This document shows positions 5,890-11,290 of a stretch of 11,290 nt of DNA, piece after piece; position 1 is the first letter of the stretch; the number at the start of each line of letters is the position of its first letter. Under the pieces are notes generated by a model. It was not told where the DNA came from. It did not search any database and saw nothing but the letters and a program-made list of their open reading frames with translations. A program made the position numbers and the translations under genes. This DNA is from Dehalococcoidia bacterium (GTDB taxonomy: Bacteria; Chloroflexota; Dehalococcoidia; Dehalococcoidales; UBA1222), in contig WRNP01000049.1 in assembly GCA_009776515.1 (NCBI GenBank), positions 1 to 11,290 of the forward strand, written 5' to 3'.

Positions 5890-7074
5890 ATGGACAAAAA
5901 GACCATTCGCGATGTCGAGGTAGCCGGTAAAAAAGTGATTATGCGCACTGATTTTAACGAACCGCTGGACGAACGAACCGGACATCTTACCGATGACATC
6001 CGCATTCGGGCTGCTATCCCGACTATCGAATATCTGGTTAACCACAAAGCCAAAGTCATCCTATGCTCTCATTTGGGTCGCCCCAAGGGAAAAAGGGAGC
6101 TGCTTTATAGCTTGCAGGGGGTGGCAAAACGGCTCTCCGAATTGTTGCGCCAAGAGGTCCGGTTGGTTCCAGACTGCATTGGCGCGGTAGCTGAAGAGGC
6201 CGTCTCACGAATACAAGATGGTGACGTCATCCTTTTGGAAAATCTGCGTTTTCATCCGGGCGAAGAGCAAGGCGATCCGGCTTTCGCCGAAGCCTTGGCC
6301 AGGCTGGGAGAGCTGTATGTGGATGATGCTTTTGGCACTGCGCACCGTGCCCATGCTTCCATCGTCGGCATCGCCAAGCACTTGCCGGCGGTATCGGGGT
6401 TGCTGTTGGAAAAAGAAGTGATGACCTTGGGCGGCGTACTGCAAAACCCAGTGCATCCCTTTGGGCTGCTCCTGGGCGGGGCCAAAGTCAATGATAAGGT
6501 AGCCCTCATTGAGAACGTGATGTCCAAGGTTGATCACATCATCATTGGCGGCGGTATGGCTGCCAGTTTCCTTAAGGCCAAAAATTACGAGATCGGCCGC
6601 TCTCTCTTAGACGGCAATGTTGAAGTAGCTTCGTATTTGATTCAAAAAGCGGATAAACATGGCGTCAAGATCCACCTTCCAGCTGACGTTGTGGTAACAG
6701 ATGAGATCAAGCACAGCTCACCAGCAGAGATCGTTCCGGTGGGCACTATTCCTCCGGATAAGCGCATTGCCGACATCGGTCCGCTCACGGTAAGCCAGTT
6801 CCGCAAGGTACTGGAGAAATGCAAGACCGTTTTTTGGAATGGACCTATGGGCGTCCATGAAATCCCTCAGTTCTCGGAAAGCACATTCGCCGTTGCGGGC
6901 ATTATTGCGGGACTTCATGCGACCACTATCATCGGCGGCGGCTCTACTGCCGAGGTCGTGACCTCGCTTAAGCTTAACGAGCATATGTCTTTTGTCTCCA
7001 CCGGCGGCGGAGCGTCGCTGGAATTTCTAAGTGGGCAGATGCTACCCGGAGTCGCTGCGCTTTTGGATAGGTAG
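5890..7074 (+). CDS. pgk: phosphoglycerate kinase
   Basis: Pgk transfers phosphate between 1,3-bisphosphoglycerate and ADP in glycolysis and gluconeogenesis. The 394 residues cover both lobes. The N-terminal substrate side has RTDFNEP (Asp21, Asn23), HLGRPKG (61-67), ENLRFHPGEE with Arg120, and DDAFGTAHRAHAS (145-157). The C-terminal nucleotide side has LGGAKV (195-200), IGGGMAASFLKA (219-230), WNGPMGVHE (316-324), GGGST (349-353) and STGGGASLEF. The start agrees with the usual N-terminus (KKTIRDVEV). One residue stands out: Ser352 occupies the place where most PGKs have aspartate (GGGD), a residue that helps bind magnesium-nucleotide. The rest of the site is intact, so this is read as a lineage variant rather than a dead enzyme. 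It follows dxs by 77 bases and precedes apgM. Confidence 0.97.
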   Translation: MDKKTIRDVEVAGKKVIMRTDFNEPLDERTGHLTDDIRIRAAIPTIEYLVNHKAKVILCSHLGRPKGKRELLYSLQGVAKRLSELLRQEVRLVPDCIGAVAEEAVSRIQDGDVILLENLRFHPGEEQGDPAFAEALARLGELYVDDAFGTAHRAHASIVGIAKHLPAVSGLLLEKEVMTLGGVLQNPVHPFGLLLGGAKVNDKVALIENVMSKVDHIIIGGGMAASFLKAKNYEIGRSLLDGNVEVASYLIQKADKHGVKIHLPADVVVTDEIKHSSPAEIVPVGTIPPDKRIADIGPLTVSQFRKVLEKCKTVFWNGPMGVHEIPQFSESTFAVAGIIAGLHATTIIGGGSTAEVVTSLKLNEHMSFVSTGGGASLEFLSGQMLPGVAALLDR

Positions 7075-7113
7075 GTAAATATCCAGTCTGTCAGACTTAT
7101 TTGACGGATGCAC

Positions 7114-7118
7114 GGGAG
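7114..7118 (+). promoter_or_regulatory. ribosome binding site that decides the apgM start
   Basis: GGGAG lies 6 bases before the ATG at 7125. The in-frame TTG at 7101, eight codons earlier, has no comparable site, so 7125 is preferred. Confidence 0.65.
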
Positions 7119-7124
7119 TTACAG

Positions 7125-8330
7125 ATGCAAGGATTTGAGCTGGTCAGGGATCTCGCCATAAGCACTTCTTCGAAGATAGTGTTGCTGGTCATAGATGGCT
7201 TGGGCGGTTTGCCGGACCCGTCTACCGGCCAAACCGAGCTCGAGAGCGCCCATACTCCAAATTTAGACCGTTTGGCGCGTACGGGTAATTGTGGCCTTAC
7301 TAGACCGGTAGGACCGGGGATTACCCCGGGTAGTGCTCCAGGCCACCTCGGACTCTTTGGCTACGACCCTATGGCCTACGTTATTGGGCGGGGGGTGTTG
7401 GAGGCATTGGGAGTTGGCTTTGAACTTGAGCAGGGGGATGTGGCCGCCCGCGGCAATTTTTGCACTGTAGATACAGGGGGCAAAATTACCGACCGCCGAG
7501 CTGGACGCCTTTCCTCCGATGAGAGTACTCACCTTTGTGAGGGACTCGATGGTCAGGAGATTGACGGCGTGCGTCTCATGGTTCGCCCAGTAAAAGAGCA
7601 TCGATGCATCTTAGTGCTTAGAGGAAGCAAACTTGATGCCCGTCTTTCGGATACCGATCCGCAGCAACCGGGAATGACTCCACTGCCAACAACAGCGCTC
7701 ACGCCCGAAGCTGAGCGCACTGCCCGGGTGGTCAATGAATTTTTACGCCAGACGCAAATAAGGTTAGGAAATTGTCATCCCGCCAACATGCTCCTTCTGC
7801 GCGGTTTTTCAGAGCGGCCCCGTCTACCTGGTTTTAATGAGGTTTATCGGCTTAAACCTGCCGCCGTGGCGAGTTATCCTATGTACCGGGGGCTGGCCAA
7901 AGTGCTGAATATGGATGTCTTATCCACGGGCCCTACGATTTCTGATGAGATCAACACCGTGAAACAGGGATATGCCGACCATGACTTTTTCTTCTTGCAT
8001 GTCAAAGGTGCCGATGCCGCAGGGGAAGACGGCGATTTCGCACGCAAAGTGGCGGTGATTGAGGAAATTGATCGATTGCTCCCAGAGATTACGGCGCTCT
8101 CTCCTGACGTGCTGGCGGTGGCAGGGGACCATGCTACTCCCGCCACTATCAAAGGTCACAGCTGGCACGATGTGCCTTGCCTTATCTCCTCCAGGTGGTG
8201 CCGCCCAGATGGTTTGGCTAAATTTGGTGAAACGGAGTGCCTCAAGGGAAGCCTGGGTATTATGAGTGCCACTGCGCTTATGCCGCTGGTCATGGCTCAC
8301 GGCCAAAAATTAACTAAGTACGGAGCGTAA
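7125..8330 (+). CDS. apgM: 2,3-bisphosphoglycerate-independent phosphoglycerate mutase, archaeal type
   Basis: ApgM interconverts 3- and 2-phosphoglycerate without bisphosphoglycerate. It belongs to the alkaline phosphatase superfamily and uses two metal ions and a phosphoserine. The 401-residue product (from the ATG at 7125) fits the archaeal-type family, which is shorter than the roughly 510-residue bacterial GpmI. Motifs in order are VIDGLGG with metal ligand Asp24, ESAHTPNLD, the nucleophile Ser70 in PGITPGSAPGH, GRGVLEALG (88-96), HVKGADAAGEDGDF (292-305), AGDHATP with Asp335 and His336, and KGHSWHDVP with His345. A position often occupied by histidine (DTDPH) is glutamine here (DTDPQ, 177-180). 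The gene lies 50 bases after pgk, and its stop is one base before the tpiA start, so translation is probably coupled. Confidence 0.95.
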   Translation: MQGFELVRDLAISTSSKIVLLVIDGLGGLPDPSTGQTELESAHTPNLDRLARTGNCGLTRPVGPGITPGSAPGHLGLFGYDPMAYVIGRGVLEALGVGFELEQGDVAARGNFCTVDTGGKITDRRAGRLSSDESTHLCEGLDGQEIDGVRLMVRPVKEHRCILVLRGSKLDARLSDTDPQQPGMTPLPTTALTPEAERTARVVNEFLRQTQIRLGNCHPANMLLLRGFSERPRLPGFNEVYRLKPAAVASYPMYRGLAKVLNMDVLSTGPTISDEINTVKQGYADHDFFFLHVKGADAAGEDGDFARKVAVIEEIDRLLPEITALSPDVLAVAGDHATPATIKGHSWHDVPCLISSRWCRPDGLAKFGETECLKGSLGIMSATALMPLVMAHGQKLTKYGA

Positions 8331-8331
8331 G

Positions 8332-9096
8332 ATGCGAATTCCACTTATCGCCGGCAATTGGAAAATGAACACTACTGTCGCTGAGGCTCAGGCCTTGTTG
8401 GCTCAAATGTCCGGAGCCCTCGGTCGCATTGAGGGGGTGGAGATTCTGCTTTGTCCCCCATTCGTATCTTTGGCCACTATAAAGGGAATGCTTCAGGGAA
8501 CGACCATCCGGCTGGGGGCTCAAAACATGTACTGGGAAGATAAGGGAGCTTTCACCGGCGAGATCTCGTCGCTCATGCTCTCTCCTCTATGTCAATACGT
8601 AATTTTAGGACATTCCGAGCGGCGCCATGTCTTTCAGGAGTCTGACGAGGTCATCGCCTGTAAGGTACGCTCGGCCTTACGTGCCCACCTTAGGCCTATC
8701 ATTTGCGTGGGCGAGCGCCTGGAGGAGAATGAAGCTGGGCAAACGCGGGAGGTTATCGGGCGCCAATTAAAAAGTGCTCTCACCGGCATTGGCGATATTG
8801 ATTCGCTGGTGGTGGCATATGAGCCGGTATGGGCGATCGGTACTGGGCGGGCAGCCACTGGTGAGCAGGCTCGGGCGACTTCTGGTTTCATTCGTCTTGT
8901 TCTGGGCGAACTTTTTGGCCAAGCCAAGGCCAGCTCGATTCGTATTATCTACGGCGGGAGCGTCACCGCAGCCAATGTGGCGGAATTCCTCTGCCAACCG
9001 GATATTGATGGCGCGCTTGTTGGCGGGGCCAGCTTAAAAGCGCTAGAGTTCATCAGCATTGCCGACCAAGCCGCTGGTCTTAAAGGCAGACGATAA
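8332..9096 (+). CDS. tpiA: triose-phosphate isomerase
   Basis: TpiA interconverts dihydroxyacetone phosphate and glyceraldehyde-3-phosphate. The 254-residue protein is a complete TIM barrel of normal length. Substrate-binding Asn9 and Lys11 are in GNWKMN, catalytic His94 in ILGHSERR, catalytic Glu164 in AYEPVWAIGTG, and the mobile loop 6 follows directly. Phosphate-binding glycines are in YGGSV and LVGGASL near the C-terminus. The ATG is one base after the apgM stop, with GGAG (8322-8325) inside the apgM coding end, so translational coupling is likely. In this operon its product is shared by Pgk-side carbon flow (through GAPDH, encoded elsewhere) and by Dxs. Nothing is unusual in the sequence. 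Confidence 0.98.
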   Translation: MRIPLIAGNWKMNTTVAEAQALLAQMSGALGRIEGVEILLCPPFVSLATIKGMLQGTTIRLGAQNMYWEDKGAFTGEISSLMLSPLCQYVILGHSERRHVFQESDEVIACKVRSALRAHLRPIICVGERLEENEAGQTREVIGRQLKSALTGIGDIDSLVVAYEPVWAIGTGRAATGEQARATSGFIRLVLGELFGQAKASSIRIIYGGSVTAANVAEFLCQPDIDGALVGGASLKALEFISIADQAAGLKGRR

Positions 9097-9104
9097 ACAT
9101 AGAC

Positions 9105-10058
9105 GTGTCTGCGCCGCTCGTGGCTGTTGTTGGACCCACTGCCGTCGGGAAAACTGCCTTAGCCATTAGCTTGGCGGAGGATTTTCGAGGCGAGATAGTA
9201 AGTGCCGACAGCCGCCAGGTATATCGACATTTGGATATCGGCACAGCCAAACCCACTTCGGCCGAACGCTCTCGCGTACCCCATCACCTAATTGACCTTG
9301 TCGAACCCAATGATCCTTTTAGTCTCGCCGAATACCAGGAACTGGCTGTTAAGACCATTAAAGAAATCCAAGCTCGTGAGCATCTACCTATCCTGACCGG
9401 CGGTACGGGGCAATATGTCTGGGCGGTATTGGAGAATTGGGTTGTGCCGCGTGTGCCACCCAACCTTGAGTTGCGTCGCCGTTTGGAAGCGCGGGCAGCT
9501 CGCGGGGAAGCGCTTCACGAAGAACTGTCACGCATCAATCCCGATGCCGCTGCCCGCATCGACTCCCGCAATACTCGGCGTGTGATTCGGGCTTTAGAAA
9601 TAAGTTATTTAGGCGGTGATACTCCGACCAAGAGTTCGCCGCTCTTTGATAGCCTGATTATCGGACTATGTGCTCCTAGGGCCGAGCTTTATAGACGCAT
9701 TGAGCTCCGGCTGGCAAACATGATTGAGACGGGGCTGCTTGCCGAGGTGGAGAAATTGCAGGGAATGGGCTATAGCGCAACCTTGCCGGCGTTAAGTAGC
9801 ATTGGGTATCGGCAGATATGGCAGCATCTGGCGGGTGACCTGAGCCTGGCTGAGGCGGTTTCCGCCATCAATATTGAAAGCCACCGCTTGGTGCGCCAGC
9901 AATGCAACTGGTTTAAGCCTGCCGATCGGCGCATTCACTGGTTTGATATTTCCCACGAGCCTTACCCCAAGATATTCCGCCTGGTTTCGGACTATTTTAC
10001 ATACAGCAAGATGATTAGCCAGGAAGACAAAGCGGCCCCTATGTTAGATTTGGGCTAA
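9105..10058 (+). CDS. miaA: tRNA dimethylallyltransferase
   Basis: MiaA moves the dimethylallyl group of DMAPP to N6 of adenosine 37 in tRNAs reading UNN codons, which steadies codon pairing. The 317-residue product is a normal-length member of the family. It shows the P-loop GPTAVGKT (10-17), SADSRQVYRHLDIGTAKPT with Asp35, Ser36, Arg37 and Gln38, HHLIDLVEP (60-68), PFSLAEYQ, GGTGQYVWAVLE (99-110), INPDAAARIDSRNTRRVIRA-type substrate-binding residues around 142-163, and ALSSIGYRQ. The GGTGQYVW form, where many bacteria have GGTGLY, fits Chloroflexota relatives. The start is GTG at 9105, 8 bases after the tpiA stop, with no clear Shine-Dalgarno sequence. A second GTG five codons later is possible but would trim the first beta strand. 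Its prenyl donor comes from the pathway begun by Dxs, the first gene of the operon. Confidence 0.96.
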   Translation: MSAPLVAVVGPTAVGKTALAISLAEDFRGEIVSADSRQVYRHLDIGTAKPTSAERSRVPHHLIDLVEPNDPFSLAEYQELAVKTIKEIQAREHLPILTGGTGQYVWAVLENWVVPRVPPNLELRRRLEARAARGEALHEELSRINPDAAARIDSRNTRRVIRALEISYLGGDTPTKSSPLFDSLIIGLCAPRAELYRRIELRLANMIETGLLAEVEKLQGMGYSATLPALSSIGYRQIWQHLAGDLSLAEAVSAINIESHRLVRQQCNWFKPADRRIHWFDISHEPYPKIFRLVSDYFTYSKMISQEDKAAPMLDLG

Positions 10059-10201
10059 CCTTTCGGACAAGCAAGTTGCGTGACCAGGTGATGCTGGCAA
10101 TGGTGTCAAGAGCTTTTCTTGGGGGAATTGTATAAAATTGATACGCCGAAAAGCGATGCTGGGCTTTAAAGTCACGGCATTATTTTATAGAGGAGGGACT
10201 T
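10059..10201 (+). promoter_or_regulatory. miaA-nitroreductase spacer with a possible promoter
   Basis: TATAAA at 10131-10136, preceded by TG, could be an extended -10 for the nitroreductase gene. No good -35 box lies at normal spacing. A short stem CAAGA/TCTTG (about 10107-10121) is followed by G rather than T, so it is not a clear terminator for the operon. AGGAGG (10191-10196) ends the spacer. Confidence 0.35.
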
Positions 10202-10765
10202 GTGAATGATACCATAAAAACAATTGCGGAAAGGTTTTCCTGTCGGAGCTTCACCGATCAAGTGCCAGAGGATAAATATCTTACGACGATTGCACAGGCA
10301 GCTATCCAGGCCCCAAGCGGCATGAATCGGCAGTATTGGCAGGTCATAGTGGTAAAGAATAAAAAACTGATGGCAGATTTGGATAGCGAGGGGATGGCTA
10401 TCTTGTCGCATCTGGAAGACAAGACTATGTATGAGAGAATTATGAAGCGGGGCGGAAAATTGTTTTACAATGCCCCTTGCATGATGGTAATTGTGATAAA
10501 AGAGGCCTCCCCAAAGGGTGCAGAGCTGATAGATTGCGGAATATTGGCGCAGAATATATCTCTGGCGGCAACGTCGCTTGGGATTGCCAACCTACATTGC
10601 GGGCTGGTCGCGCTGGCTTTCGTCGGGAACAGGGCTAATGAATTTAAAGAGCGGCTACAATTTCCCATGGGGTATGAGTTCGGCCTAGGTGTACTGTTGG
10701 GATATGCAGAAAAGGCCGCCTCTCCCCACGCACCAAATCCGGACAAAATAACCTATATTGAGTAG
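10202..10765 (+). CDS. nitroreductase family protein (FMN-dependent)
   Basis: This 187-residue product belongs to the nitroreductase-like flavoprotein family. These proteins are usually dimers that bind FMN and reduce nitro compounds, quinones or other substrates with NAD(P)H. FMN-phosphate contacts are visible early in CRSFTD (Arg15, Ser16) and APSGMNRQYWQ (37-47). The central helix region DCGILAQNISLAATSLGI (111-128) is typical, as are the glycine-rich GLGVLLGYA (161-169) and the short PHAPNPDKITYIE tail. Length and motifs fit the small ancestral-type members. The true substrate cannot be told from sequence. The start is GTG at 10202, strongly supported by AGGAGG 5 bases upstream. It lies 143 bases after miaA and probably has its own promoter. 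Its codon use is more AT-leaning than the operon, so it may be a separate acquisition. Confidence 0.93.
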   Translation: MNDTIKTIAERFSCRSFTDQVPEDKYLTTIAQAAIQAPSGMNRQYWQVIVVKNKKLMADLDSEGMAILSHLEDKTMYERIMKRGGKLFYNAPCMMVIVIKEASPKGAELIDCGILAQNISLAATSLGIANLHCGLVALAFVGNRANEFKERLQFPMGYEFGLGVLLGYAEKAASPHAPNPDKITYIE

Positions 10766-11005
10766 TGGGGCGGCATAGGGAGTACGCCAATCAGCATGGC
10801 GAGCTTGTTGCATGTGAGATTGAATGCGTGCATCAAAAAACAGAACGTGGACTCAGAACATAATTGCTCTGGGGCGTACAGACACCGTTGCTTCCATGTG
10901 GCACAACGTCAATTTGTCCGTATTAACACTCTTTTGCATCTCCGCAGATAACACTGTATTATTGTGTCTCAATGGCGCGGAGCCTTGGATGATTATTGGA
11001 AAACG

Positions 11006-11209
11006 ATGGGAGTGTATATATCAAAAGGGGAGGAATTGGGTGGGTTATAGCCCATTGTAGCTGTTATTATTTCGTTAATAATCTTGCTACGCGAGACGCT
11101 TTTTGGTAGACAGCCGCTTGATGAAACAAATTTGGCCCTGACAATTATCATAGCTAGTGTCACTACTGGTGGTTATACCGTAGTGACTAGTGCGAATAAT
11201 AAGAAATGA
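11006..11209 (+). pseudogene. possible small membrane protein remnant interrupted by TAG
   Basis: From the ATG at 11006 the frame reads MGVYISKGEELGGL, meets TAG at 11048-11050, and then continues to a TGA at 11207-11209. The second part starts PIVAVIISLIILL, a clear membrane-spanning segment, followed by RETLFGRQPLDETN and a second hydrophobic stretch ALTIIIASVTTGG. If the TAG were a sense codon the product would be about 66 residues with two membrane segments. The same frame is also protein-like further upstream (10796-10948), with another stop (TAA) at 10949-10951, so decay of a longer gene is the simplest reading. No family is recognised. Support is only the character of the translated sequence. 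Confidence 0.3.
11154..11190. repeat. strong inverted repeat
   Basis: GTCACTAC (11159-11166) pairs perfectly with GTAGTGAC (11080-type arm at 11180-11187). GGT (11168-11170) pairs with ACC (11177-11179) inside it after one bulged T, and CTA (11154-11156) with TAG (11188-11190) outside it after a 2-base bulge. No T run follows on either strand, so it is not a standard terminator. Confidence 0.55.
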
Positions 11210-11290
11210 CATGCCGCTAAGCGTTATCTGTGCCTGCGGTAGCGCCTAAGCCGTATAAGGTTAAACCAGCATGTCTAGGCCAAGTTCGGA

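Larger units (their letters stand above)
10766..11290. other. AT-rich end region without an intact gene
   Basis: No complete gene with good signals is present. A 78-codon open frame at 10824-11060 lacks a ribosome binding site and reads unlike a folded protein. The region holds a broken protein-like frame (listed next) and several inverted repeats: ATTATT/AATAAT near 11065-11081, a strong hairpin at 11154-11190, and a 7-base pair of complementary ends at 11208-11214 and 11269-11275. It may be the scar of decayed accessory genes. Confidence 0.45.

Noticed and set aside
7101..7124. TTG start for apgM eight codons before the ATG
   Set aside because: The ATG at 7125 has GGGAG at 6 bases spacing, while the TTG has no such site.
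10824..11060. 78-codon plus-strand frame
   Set aside because: No ribosome binding site and unlikely composition. A different frame across the same bases is more protein-like but carries stops.

Overview
The window is bacterial chromosome with a housekeeping core (about 1096-10058) at moderate to high GC. Two more AT-rich, gene-poor stretches flank it (1-1095 and 10059-11290). Several traits point tentatively to Chloroflexota, perhaps Dehalococcoidia-like: an archaeal-type cofactor-independent phosphoglycerate mutase among bacterial glycolysis genes, a MiaA reading GGTGQYVW where many have GGTGLY, and the block dxs-pgk-apgM-tpiA-miaA. This is inference from gene content only. No 16S or other marker gene is present.

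Layout. 1-417: no intact gene, but an open, protein-like frame without a usable start (119-325). 418-777: a small membrane-anchored protein of unknown function. 778-1095: non-coding, with inverted repeats. 1096-2880 (minus): glmS. 2881-3226: a 346-base non-coding gap with an unusual cluster of interleaved complementary segments and a hairpin followed by T5. 3227-3300 (minus): tRNA-Arg(UCU) with its own promoter. 3340-3834 (minus): a COG2426-type small membrane protein. 3835-3925: a divergent promoter region whose two promoters appear to share one -35 box. 3926-10058 (plus): dxs, pgk, apgM, tpiA and miaA, all co-directional and mostly tightly spaced, very probably one operon. 10202-10765: a stand-alone nitroreductase. 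10766-11290: no intact gene; a hydrophobic protein-like frame with in-frame stops plus strong hairpins.

How the genes fit together. TpiA, Pgk and ApgM interconvert triose phosphates and phosphoglycerates. Dxs uses glyceraldehyde-3-phosphate, a TpiA product, with pyruvate to start the MEP isoprenoid pathway. DMAPP from that pathway is the prenyl donor for MiaA. The operon therefore links lower glycolysis/gluconeogenesis, isoprenoid precursor supply and tRNA prenylation. Genes for GAPDH and enolase are not in the window. GlmS, on the opposite strand, draws fructose-6-phosphate into amino-sugar and cell-envelope synthesis.

No mobile element, CRISPR array or recognisable defence system was found. 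The best candidates for something undescribed are the structured intergenic element between tRNA-Arg and glmS, the shared -35 divergent promoter, and the decayed or cryptic small membrane-protein frames in the flanks.
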